A model generated the notes under the pieces. It was given only the letters and a program-made list of their open reading frames with translations. It was not told where the DNA came from and made no database searches. Shown here one piece after another: positions 23,936 to 34,728 of a stretch of 64,000 nucleotides of DNA. Made by a program: the position numbers and the translations under genes. Each line of letters starts with the position of its first letter. The first letter of the stretch is position 1. Origin of the DNA: Ectocarpus siliculosus (lineage: Eukaryota; Sar; Phaeophyceae; Ectocarpales; Ectocarpaceae); contig FN649733.1 in the NCBI GenBank assembly GCA_000310025.1, positions 1,514,876-1,578,875 of the forward strand, given 5' to 3'.

Positions 23936-24250
23936 CCTTTCTGTGCCCTGTTGTTTTGACTGTTATCTCGCTCAAATCGAGCTCGATTTCAAAATCGTTT
24001 TTTGTTCTGCATTGCCTGGCACTTTGCGAGGAGGACTGATGCATGCGCATCAGAATGTACAAGGAATTGCGGCCGAGGGAGTGCACTAAATTAAGAGGCT
24101 TTATGATTGTGCGGAAGGTACCACCTTTTTTTTTTTCTTGCATGCGTCTGTTGTACGTGTACTTATCTCTTTCAAATCGAGTTCGATTTCAAAGTATAGT
24201 GTTTTGCTCTACATTGGGCATCTTACGAGAAGGATCGATGCGTGTACATT
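23928..24250. repeat. Diverged 200-bp tandem duplication with a 16-bp palindrome
   Basis: The block around 23930-24050 recurs at 24130-24250 with an offset of exactly 200 bp at its best-conserved core. Both contain CAAATCGAG(C/T)TCGATTTCAAA, a T-rich left side and a TTTGCTCTACATTGG or TTGTTCTGCATTGCC right side. In the first copy AAATCGAGCTCGATTT (23974-23989) is a perfect 16-bp palindrome; the second copy has one changed base. Confidence 0.75.
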
Positions 24251-25974
24251 CAAGCCATGTGTTCTTCTACATTCAGACGTCTACGAAAAACACGGCAGCA
24301 TCACGTCTGTGTAGGTTGGTTCTGCTACAGAACACTGCACCACACCCCGATCAGGGCTAGCATCGGCCGTTGCCGTTTACCCCCAAACCGGTTTGGGAAA
24401 CAAGAATTGGAACTTCAGCGACAGCAGAGTTTGCCAACACTATGTAGTTCTCTCCCATTAACTGCTATGTACTTACGTTGCTGCCAGGCACTCCTACTGC
24501 TGTTGTGGTGCCCACAAGGTTTGCACGCCCCCCCGAAAAATGACACATGTCCAGCCTCCATAGCACGGATGGTACTTCTATCCCCTCATGCCCATCTTCG
24601 CATTCGGCATGGGCGCCCCCGTCCCCACCAAACCGCCCCTACTCACTACCCCAGTCACCGGCTGCTACCGCTGTAACCTATACACAAGGCGTTTCCAAAT
24701 TCCAACGGGACACAACAGCATTTGCTCGCCGAATAGGCGCTCGCTGAAATAGCAACGAATAAGCATGGAAAACGAACCCTAGATCTCCGAATGTGCCTGT
24801 GCGTAAACCAAGCGTTTACATCTTCCGGTCGTCACAACAGTTCTCCGCAGGATGCCAGATGGCTGCCAATGATCACCAAGAGGTTCGCATTGAATCGCCG
24901 TTACATCGCGCAGGATTAACACCACGTCTTCAAACACTGCCCTGGCACCCCATAGGTTGGGTAGCTGTTCGACGGAGAGGAACCGCCAAATCAGCCTTCG
25001 ACCCCGTCTTGATGTCCAGCGCTCGGTTGTATGAACACCTGTCATCCAAAGCGAGAACATGACATGTGTTTTGCGATTCAGCATTTTCATCAGAGGCCAA
25101 AAGGCAAAAGTGAACATACCCAAGCGTCGAACTTCTCTACGGCCCTTTGTAGTGCCATGGTTGGACCGCGGACAGTTGGTAAAAGTGTGCCCGGCCGTTG
25201 TGCCATCGATACAAGTATGCGTCGTAAACAAAAATGCAGAAACTCTACAAACACTTGAGTAGCACAAATGTCGCTCCCAGCAGCACGCATGCAAGCGTAT
25301 CCCTCAACAATATCACGCTCATCCGCAGAGTTGTATCGCAATCTGGACTGCACGAAACCCCCTGTTGCTGCTCTATGCATGTGACCCACCTAAAGATGAA
25401 CCGGCTTGTCAAGTGAGGCTCGAGTCGCGGCCGGCTTCCCGCCAGCGCCGCGGTGCCGTTAGGATGCTGAGCGAGAGTACCTGATGCACGGATGGAGCAA
25501 GAGGAGGAAAGGGGTACGAAGAACACACAGGAGGGAAAACGTCAGCAAATGCATTGACACGCCTCAACGATGTACCACGTATTTACTACCATACAAGCCT
25601 GCACCCTGTGTCCGCCTCAACGAGCGTTACCGATGATAAACCCTGAATTACACTCGCGCTATGTACATAAAACTGCGGTACACAGGAGGTAAGAACAAAC
25701 AACCCGCTACATACTGCTGAAGGTTGCAGTTGAACGTTGACGACAAAAAAGAAAGAACCGTGACAAGGTTGCCGACGTACAGCAAGCAGACCTTAACAGA
25801 TCTCCAGTTCCTCGGAAGGGACTGCGTGGATACAGTTGCTACAAATGAAAGGATTTGAGGTTGGACGTGGGAAGAAACGGCCTTTGACCCCTAGTCACAG
25901 CTTGATACATGCAGCGATGCAGCTTCCGGACGGATTTCGTCTTCGGGGGTCCCCCCTCACGAGCTAGGTTGCGC
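24251..25974. other. Spacer between the two duplicated copies
   Basis: The longest frame is 171 codons on the minus strand (24779-25294) and has no motif I can assign. A composition check by eye gives nothing else. If the direct repeats were long terminal repeats, this spacer would be the element interior, but it carries no gag, protease, reverse transcriptase or integrase motif. Confidence 0.45.
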
Positions 25975-27416
25975 TTTGTATTGGTTGTTTGTATGTTCTT
26001 TAGGCTTGGTTCGGGGGTAGTTATTGGGGCAGAATCAATCAGGTGGCTGCCCTGAACAGCCACATGTACGACGACGTATGCATACGGCGTGGCATTGACG
26101 CCCCATCAAAGGACTATTAGCGTGACGTTGCCTCTAGATGCGAGCAGTGTAGACGAGGCGAAATCAGCCGTGGGAGAATAGGCGTTGACCGAGCGGATCG
26201 ACGGTTGCGATGAGCGGCACCCCGGCACGGAAACATGCGCGGATTCTCAACGTTTGAAACAGCGACTGAGGATGAGGATAAATATGCATACGATAGATCG
26301 TGTGGGTTCTCATTTGGGAACGGTAACCTACTGTAAGGTGCTTGCAGACGGTCTTGTAATGCCTTCTTCTGAGGTAGACTAGACATACTGGGATGAAAGC
26401 TTGGTGTTCAAAGGGGGTGGGCATGAACTCTATCTGCTGTGCTGTCTTCGCAGTACTAGCTGGCAAAAATAAAGTAAGAGGATATGATACACAGCTCACA
26501 TGGCTGTGGCAAGGTGCTTAACCTCGCCCAAGCTCTTACGAGCGGGCCGGCACTGCTGACGGTCATCGACTCTATCTGCTACACTGCTGTAAAGTTGCTG
26601 CGCTGTGGTGAAATAATGCTTGCGAGAAAAGACCGATTGATTTCGTGACGACGTTGCAGGACAGCACCTGCTGATCTGTTAATAAAGAAACGTTCGGTAC
26701 CCGTTATGTACGCACACTACAGCAGTACAGCAGCAGCCGTCACATCAATGGGGTACTAAGCAGCGTACAGAGAGGCACGCACACGATACACCCCACGAAG
26801 GCTAAGCGCCTGCAACTCACTGCTGTTGCTGTACACCTGCTTGTAGCACCAACATATTCACCTGGAAAAGCCGAAACGGGGTGACCGCTGCTACCTCTGC
26901 CTCTCCTCCTAGCTTTACCGCCGCCAGTGCTCAGCAACGTGTTTTACACAGCCAGCCGTCGCCACCACGCCCTTATCCCATGTCCGTTGCTTCGTGGTCG
27001 GTCATGATGATGATGATGATGCCAAAACACAACCGGCGCTCTGGTTGATGATGAGGTCGTTTGCTTCAAGCAGGAGGTTCACGCCGCCGCAATAGCAGCC
27101 CAGCCCCAGGTGGTTTCATGAGGGGCATTGCCTGGCATCTCACCACGTCGCGGCGTCTGTCCACGCGATATACATACGCTGGCAAGCACGTGTTGTGCGC
27201 TGTGCAGCTGTGCAGTGCTGCCGGCGCGCACGTTGGTTCTTAGTACAACGCACGCGCGCGCGGTCTTTACAACTCCTTTCGTACTAATCCCAAGTGCCGC
27301 TTTTAAAACCCGCTTTCAAACTCCCAATCAGCTTCGTTCAAATGCGGCGGTTTGGGCCAATCAGAGGCGCCGCTTTTAAAAAATTTATCCCTACCCATGG
27401 TCCCTGTTCCATAAAA
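25975..27416. repeat. 1.44-kb direct repeat, copy 2, abutting the light-harvesting gene
   Basis: Near-identical to 22390-23829. It ends 180 bp upstream of the start codon of the light-harvesting gene, so it may contribute part of that promoter. A GATGATGATGATGATG run occurs near 27005 in both copies. Confidence 0.97.
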
Positions 27417-27429
27417 AAAACGTATTCAA

Positions 27430-27498
27430 AGGGGGTCCGTGGGAGAACTGCTGATGCACACGTACAATAAGTGATAGTAGTACATCCAGAGACCCCCT
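27430..27498 (+). promoter_or_regulatory. Inverted repeat upstream of the light-harvesting gene
   Basis: AGGGGGTC (27430-27437) is mirrored exactly by GACCCCCT (27491-27498), about 100-165 bp before the start codon and within the only unique upstream sequence. Such a pair could be a cis-element or a 5' UTR hairpin, but no known stramenopile light-responsive motif is identified. Confidence 0.3.
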
Positions 27499-27596
27499 AG
27501 GGAGATCCAGACTTCAAGCCTTTCCAAAACGTTTCTTACCTCACGGTCATCCCAGCATCAACCAAAGCTCATCACCAATCCAAAACAGAGAGAGAT

Positions 27597-30500
27597 ATGA
27601 AGACTGCTTGTGCTATGGCGGCTGGTGTTGCGGCGTGCGCTGCGACGGCGTCAGCGTTTGTTGCTCCTAGGTGAGTTTTTTGGTTTCTTCGTTCATGAAC
27701 CAGAGATGTGTGTCTCGGCTGTTTTCGGCCTCTCTTTCCTCTCTCTGGCGCTGTGTAGCATCGCCTGCCCTTGGGAGAAGTCCGCCCACAGCCGTGTACC
27801 GTCGTTCACGGTGTCACGTCCTGTCATATGTGTAGAAGGAGAGTTCGCAGGCACACGCGCGGAGGTGAGCACGCAGTCCTGCGCCACGGGAGCTTTGGCA
27901 TTCGAACCGAAGTGTTGGTCGCCTGAGGGTGACATGTACAGCAGTATCAGAGCTGACTTCGAGATTGCAGTTGGTACACCCCTCTCGCTGAGGCGCACCA
28001 AGCGCTGGCGAACGATGCTGGGTAGGGTCATCCGAGGCAGCCACCAATGATGCTGCAAGTTTGAACAGCGTTCATCCTGTTTCCTTGGGTGGTTGTTGCC
28101 CCTCTCTTCGAAAACCTCAATGCTGCAGCTGATGATGACTCACACCAACCTAAAGCATTTTGCTATGCCCGCGTTTTTTTGAGGGCGGAAAAAGAGAGCG
28201 AAAGGGCGCACGCACACGCACAGACCACATCGTTAGTTGGCGAGGCTGTAGCAGTTCGAAGGTGTTGCCAAGGCACGCTGGTTGCACCTGTGGTAATTCC
28301 TACAACTGTCTGTCATCGCGTCAGTGCTGGAAAATTCGCTTCTGACATTATGTCTGATGGAAAAGGAAGGATCTGAAAGTGTGCTCTTGCAAGTTGACTC
28401 TCGCCATCATACATGAGGGCACAACTAACTGCTGTGCGCACATGTTTTCTCTTGGATTGGATCGAGGGTCGTAGGGCACAAGAGCCTGTGTGCAGCATGT
28501 ACGCGTATAGATGTGTATCCCGGCTGCATTTTCGTCATGCGGAGGAGAGTTTCGACACTAGTTTAGTGACGAAGTGCGCTCAGCGAGGCAGTGCTGCCCC
28601 TAGCCCGTCAAGAGTTACATGTCTGCGCTGCCGCAGATGCATGCCAAGAGGCACAACAACACCTCAGTGGGATTGGTGAACCAAGCAATCCTTTGTTGGA
28701 CTTGTTGCGGAGTTACTTTCTACTCGAATATAGGCCTGGTCAACAAGCTCCCGTTTCACGCTGTAAGCTTGGTCGCGGTCTCCCCTCCTCGAGGTACAGC
28801 GGGGCGGTTCGGTTCATCTTCGAGAAGCGGCACAATTCAGGGTCCCCGAAGCTGCAGCAGTACTCTGTACTCTGCCGTGCTGGTGGGACCGGGTGCAGCC
28901 TTGACGGTTTAGTGCGTTGTGTGCATGGAGAGAGACACACAAACCGATCCACCATACCCTAGATAGCATGCTGCCCGCGCTTTTCGGCGTACATCGATAT
29001 GCCCAGAATCGTTGTCACGAGCATTCCGCCTTTGTTCAAGGAGAGAGGGGGGGAAATCAAGCGTTTGACCTCTTCACACCTGGTACAAGTATAGCTCATG
29101 GAACCATCTCCGCTACACATTGCTGTACCCTGTCACAACAGCCGTCCTACGCGACCTCCAGAAAATGCCCCAACTACGCCCCCTCCCCGTGCATGTTTGC
29201 ACATATTCCACTGCGGTGCACTATGGGGTAGCATGTCTGCTGAGGCGACTGCGGTTTCGAGCACCTGCCTGCCTACTGCCGAACAACAAAGACGACCAAG
29301 TAGATGTACTTCGAAGAGAAAATGTTCACGTGAACGGCGGCAGCGAGACACGCAGTAACAGTAAATACATGCACGTTCGAGAGCTTGCTACACGTGGTGA
29401 AGAGGCGACTCATTCCTTAGAGCTCTGGTCATACTTGTACCGTCTCTGTGCTGGTGGCAGTTGTGTCTACTCTCTTAGCACAGCAGCTATGCATGCACCG
29501 TGCCTGCCACTGAATCAAAACCTGCTGGCTTCGCTGTCTTTCTGTTTCGTCAAAACCTCGGTGGTGTAATTTTTGTTTTTTTGCTGCCAGTCCCACACTT
29601 TCGCCGACGCGCCAAACCATCCTCTCTCTCTGCACAAGCGAAGTGTAGGCGTTCATACTTGTCCTCTTTTTGGTGTCTGCCCTACATGGCAGATCCAGCG
29701 AAGCCGAGCTGCTCCTGCTGCGGTATGCGTATGTCCGTGTGAAACGGCCTCTCTCGTGAACCGAGAAAAAAATTCAGAGGTTCTATGGGGTGGGACACCG
29801 AAAGACTTGCACCGAAACCCTTTCCAGACACCTTCACTAGGAACACTACCATCGGCCTTTACCGTAGGGGTGAAACCGCGTAGTAGTGGTGGTCAGGAGT
29901 CTTCCACGATTTTTTCGTTCCCTAGCGTTCTGATTGGTGTATGTATACCGTGAAGACCATCCAATAGCGAAAGACACACCCGTGCAAGATCTTGTATTAG
30001 CCATTCCCTCTTTGGCCCATGTGCGTCGGCAGTTGAGAGACCCGATCTCGGCGGCCTGGCTCTACGCCGCAAGGTGGTGGCTTTTTCGGACGGTGGACTA
30101 GGACTGTCGGGGAATATTATCTCACCGGGTTGTGCACCGAGCGACCCTCGTCGTCACCCACCCCCTCCTCAGCATTTGGCCTGGGGGTCGTTGCTGTAGA
30201 GGTTTATTTCGTGCGATGGATGCATCGGTCTTGTTGTGGTTGTCTCAGGCTGGCTGTGGTTGACTGCCTGATGGCACCAGTCGGTATTTCACCCATGCTC
30301 TTGATACATGAGACGGTGCCCGGTCCCGACGACCGACGACGGGTGTAAAACAGTGCCTACCAAATTTTGATCAGAGATTCGTGTAGCCACCGCCGAGGTG
30401 TACACCGGCATGGCATAGAATCTTGTTTTTCTACTTGTTGTCGCGTATGCTCGGAATTCGGCACCTCGTTGTTTGTCGAGTCCATGTCCATCCATACCGT

Positions 30501-33420
30501 ATGCCACCCGGTACCCCGCCTGTGTCGGTGTTGCGGCGGTATTTACCAAGGCCGAAATCGAAATATTGTTGGCCAGTTGTAGACGGGACCCTATCGAAAC
30601 CGTACGACCAGAAAGCATTCAGCCTTGGTGACTGATGACCTAGAAATACGTGATGGTTCAAACCCCACCCGAGTTGGTGTTCGCCCGGGGAAGAACGACA
30701 GCCGAAATCTGTAGAGCCTGCACAACCGGCACCAGGTTTCGGCTGTGGTCATGGACCGGGAAGCACCAAACGCAGGCCGCGTGGCCGCGCATGTATGTTG
30801 ATGACATGGATGAAAATCGATCCAATACCGATGTGCCGAATCCAGGCAACGTGTGAAGGTGATTTTATGGTTTTGCCGTAAATATGCATGCTACTTTCTT
30901 CTCTCTTTGCCAATGCACTACTCGGCTACTCCAGCGGCACAAGACAATGGTGTTGCCCCTCACGTCCCTTGTGCCATGTTTGTTTTTTCTTGTTGAAACA
31001 GAGTTTGCGTTATTTTTAGACGCGTGGTTGTGTTTTGTCAAGGGTCTGTAGTTGCCCACTACTGTCCCTTCCTCGTGTGCCAATTTTTCTTCTTTGTTTT
31101 TTGCGATGATGTATCAACCAGAGCAGCAACAATCCTATACCGACTGTCGGCTCTTTGTTCTCGTCCTTGTGTGCTTTTCCTCTCGGCCGACGTTTCATGA
31201 CTTGATTGGTGATCTTCAGCGCGTTCAAGGGAGCGTCGTTGACCGCCGCGAAGCCCGCGTCCTCGTCGATGAAGATGTCCTTCGAGACCGAAATCGGAGC
31301 CCAGGCGCCCATCGGCTACTGGGATCCCCTTGGGCTCCTCACCAAGGACCCCTCCCAGGTTAGTTGGTGCCTGCCGCCTTTGGTCAACTCCGCTTTGGCG
31401 GGCGTATACCGTATATGACACAAGATAACACACCCCCTTGGCCGATTTTCAAAGCTCGATTTCTCAACAGCAGGAAGAGTCACAGCGCCGAAAACGGCGG
31501 CGTTGGAACCGTCTCGTCGAGAGCTGTTCGAAAACGTATTGTTTCATTTATGCATCCTCTTCGTCGTGGAGTAATCGAGCTTTGAAAATCGGTCCAGGGG
31601 GTGTGTTATCTTGTGTCATATACGGTACGCGGTTGTTGTTGTATTGGTTGCTTTTAACGTGTGCTGTATGCAGTAGGTCGTGGAGGTGAACCGTACATTA
31701 TCCATGTGTAGGATATGTACTGTAGCACCGAAGTGTTTTGGTCGAGTCTCTTGTTCGTTGTTGTCATACATACGCCTGTTGAATATTTATTAGCGCAACG
31801 CGGGCGTGTACGTCTTTGCCGTCCCTGCGGGGGCGAAAGGTCTTGCGAAAAGAGGTGCTCCGCTGTTTGTGTGTGGAGATGCCTACTGTAGCAAGCACAG
31901 CGTCTTGGTGAGTTTATGTAGTTCTACGTCCTCAGTCTCAAGTCAATATTCATAGCGCTCCTAGCTAAAACAGCGCACCCGGCCTGGGGTGATGTTCGTG
32001 GTGCGGTCGGGAGTATTGTTTCTTGCCCTTCCGCTGTACTAAGTAGGCCGAGTGGATGGTTGTCATAATGGCACGTCGTTGGCGCATGCTGTTGAACGTT
32101 ATTGGTCAAATTTTCTCGCTGCCTTGCACCAACATACCATTGGTGTAAGAAGAGACGCCCAGGTGGCGCTTGGATGCCCGTAATTTCACGGGGACTCCGA
32201 CTGGGGGTCGGGAACAGCACTCTGGTTTAAACCCACAATCGATTTTCTGGCGTGGGTATAACATGTTGAAGCTTTGTTGTTGTTGTTGCTGATTCGGCAT
32301 CCGAGCACCGTCCCGGTGTTGATGTGGTGTAAACAGCTGCCACCCTTTTTGTTGCATTTATTGCGATAGACAAGTACATCTCTCAAGAGTATGACTGTAC
32401 ATTTGGCTTGTTTCTCGTTTCTCGTTTCTCAGCGCTTCTCTCCCTTGCCCCCCCCCCCCACCCATGTCTGTGTCGTTGTGTGCAGGAGCGCTTCGACCGC
32501 CTCCGGTACGTGGAGATCAAGCACGGCCGCATCGCGATGCTCGCCATCCTCGGCCACATCACCGCCCAGAACTTCCGCTTCCCCGGCATGCTCGCCCCGT
32601 CCGCGGACCTCTCGTTCGCCGACTGCCCCAACGGGCTCGCCGCCATCTCCAAGATCCCCCTGTACGGCCTGATCCAGATCTTCCTTTTCATCGGGTTCCT
32701 TGAGACCAAGGTGTGTGTGCGGGGTCGGGGGCGAGGGCGTGCGCGTTTGGTCAAGTAGAACTAAAATGCCGCGAGAACAACGTGGGGAGGCATGTGTCAA
32801 GAGGCAGGAACCTTCTCTTCATTTCTAAATATACTTCGAAGAATGTATTTTTGGTCGTGACGTGTTCTTGAGTGGGGTCTACCCTAGGCTGGAGGTGTGG
32901 GTTGGTTGCAGCTTGGGACTGTCGCTGCCAGGGGCGAAAGTCTTCGGCGATGTTTGGTTGTGCTACAATAACCCAAGGTTGTTTTCATGCCCGCGCCGTT
33001 CATGGATGCCTGGCTCTCTCGCCTCTCGGGCCCTTGTAGTTCCCCGCCCTTTCCCGTGGCTGGCATTCTAGAGCATTCATTGTTTTTAATCAGCATCTCT
33101 TGTTTGTCGAAGACGGCAGGCATGTGCGGCGACGAAGCGCTGACCTCTGAGCTGCCACTTACCCTTGTTCCGCCGCGATGTGTCCCCAGGTTATGTTGCA
33201 GAAGGAGGGGTCCTTCCCCGGAGACATGTCGCTCATCAACCCCTTCGAGAAGGAGTGGGAGTCGTGGACGGAGGAGGAGCAGGCCACCAAGAGGGCGATC
33301 GAGCTCAACAACGGCCGCGCGGCGCAGATGGGCATCCTCGGCCTGATGGTGCACGAGCAGATCAACAACACCCCCTACGTGATCAACGAAATCCTCGGCT
33401 CGCACGTCCAGTTTAACTAG
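27597..33420 (+). CDS. Fucoxanthin chlorophyll a/c-binding light-harvesting protein (LHCF type)
   Basis: Exons: 27597-27670, 31220-31358, 32486-32710, 33190-33420, giving 222 aa with consistent phases. The protein collects light and passes energy to the photosystems in the thylakoid membrane. Residues 1-20 form a signal peptide ending ATASA, followed by FVAPS, the classic bipartite plastid-targeting junction. The mature start is GYWDPLGLL. Helix A (RYVEIKHGRIAMLAILGH, ~78-95) carries the Glu and His-Gly-Arg pigment ligands. Helix B (~128-146) follows. Helix C (RAIELNNGRAAQMGILG, ~181-197) is the paired Glu/Arg helix. Length and the three-helix layout are normal for the family. Intron 1 is unusually long (3.5 kb), and intron 2 carries a MITE-like insertion. 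The ATG at 27597 is chosen because it starts the targeting peptide. Very high confidence in family; the subfamily is less certain. Confidence 0.96.
27671..31219 (+). other. 3.5-kb first intron of the light-harvesting gene
   Basis: Bounded by CCTAG|GTGAGT and CTTCAG|C. Open frames inside are short and show no family motif, and I saw no inverted-repeat element in it. Long for this window, where most introns are 0.3-1.5 kb, so an unseen insertion or ncRNA is possible. Confidence 0.7.
31407..31627. mobile_element. MITE-like element in intron 2 of the light-harvesting gene
   Basis: A 221-bp segment with long terminal inverted repeats. TACCGTATATGACACAAGAT and the following AACACACCCCC on the left are mirrored exactly on the right; a few mismatches follow, then the arm resumes with CGATTTTCAAAGCTCGATT. 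Each arm is about 54 bp. It is non-coding. The element at 43730-43979 has the same terminal TACCGTA, a related CAAGATA-CACA-CCCC block and the same inner CGAGCTTTGAAAA block, so the two form a family. No clear target duplication was identified. Confidence 0.85.
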
Positions 33421-34728
33421 AGCGGAGGGAGGACCAGCCGGCCACCCCGCATGCTGTCGTTTATTTTTCGTGCTGGGGGCGTTTTAAATTTTTGCTCGAA
33501 TTGAGGAATGGGAATATGTTTGGGAGACGATAAGAAACAACGTGCAGTGTGTTTTGGCGAAATTCCCGGCAGATGGTAGTTCGTCGACACAGACGGCAAG
33601 TCTCTTGTTCCATTTTTGTCGTTCGGTTATTGCCGTGAGAGCGGTTTTCTACAGGAGAGCAGGTGGAGCGGGGATCCCCAGTCCTTCCGACTTTTTTGCG
33701 TTTGTTTGCGTTTAGAGTCTGACCGCGTATAGTTGAAGATGCCCGCGTCCTGGGCGTTGTTTGATTGATTAGTGGCTACACGGTCCGCTTTTCTGTGACG
33801 TCATTTTGTGCAGGTCTATAGAGAGGCGTGTGCTGGTTAACTCGCCGCTTACCCTTTTTTGGCACCTCACGAAAAGAGTGAAAACCCCAAAACTTGTTGG
33901 CTCTTGTTTATCCCGCATTTTGTCGGGCTTGCTGAATGCGCACTCGAGACCCCAACGAAAACCAGAGATCGGGGTCGATTTTTCGACATATAAGTTGCGG
34001 TATGAAGCGAGCAACATGCCTCGCTGCAGCTCGCTCCCACGAGCTTTTAAGTAGTGGCTCCTCATGCGTGGGAGGAGTTCCTCTCGCTCAAGTCTTGTTC
34101 GCTTCGCGTTTTCATCTTCCATCGAGGGAATCCGTTCCTCTCTCCTTACCTCGTACGCTCGTTTTTCTGTTGTTTCCCCCGAACACATGAGACAAAAACA
34201 GCAGAAAGATTGGAGCTGAACTCACACGAACACTCTGTGACGCGCTAAGATAGCGACGGCCGACCAAGGTCTGACAAACCTTGAATGAACCCGTATGACC
34301 AGGAGACAGCGAAATTTTTCGTGTGTCCACCGGGCTGTCGATCCCGCCTACACCAGACTCCGACTGTATCCCTTCGTAACGAACTGGGTACCCGAAAGTA
34401 ATCACACCACCTCCGTTCATTCTGCTGTAGGCTTGGCACAGCGATGCCGGCTATGCGCATTCGTTCTCTTTCGTCGCTCGTTTCTCGTATTGTACGCCCT
34501 CCCCCCCCCCCGCTCCCCGGCAGCATTGCGCTATGATTGATGCGTCCTTTTCGCCATGCCCTTGATTTGTGCTCGAGTGAGTACCTGGAAACGTGTGATT
34601 CCCAACACACGGCAGTTCGGGACGGCGGAATGCACGAGGAGAGGGAACCATATCAAGAGACCTGCTCCCTTCTCTTCAAATAGCAGTAGTTACCCTCACT
34701 ACAACCTGTGTGGGACACATGCTTTTGA
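33421..34728. other. Intergenic region between convergent genes
   Basis: Holds the 3' ends of the light-harvesting gene (left) and the DNAAF1 gene (right). A 139-codon minus frame at 33769-34188 has no recognised motif. It could hide a terminal DNAAF1 exon if the GTATGT at 34740 is used as a donor. Confidence 0.5.

Noticed and set aside
24779..25294. 171-codon minus frame considered as a transposase fragment
   Set aside because: No catalytic DDE spacing or other family motif could be identified.
22390..27416. Direct repeats as long terminal repeats of a retrotransposon
   Set aside because: No TG...CA ends, no primer-binding site after copy 1, no gag or pol motif in the spacer, and copy 1 begins at a gap. 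A non-autonomous element is not fully excluded.
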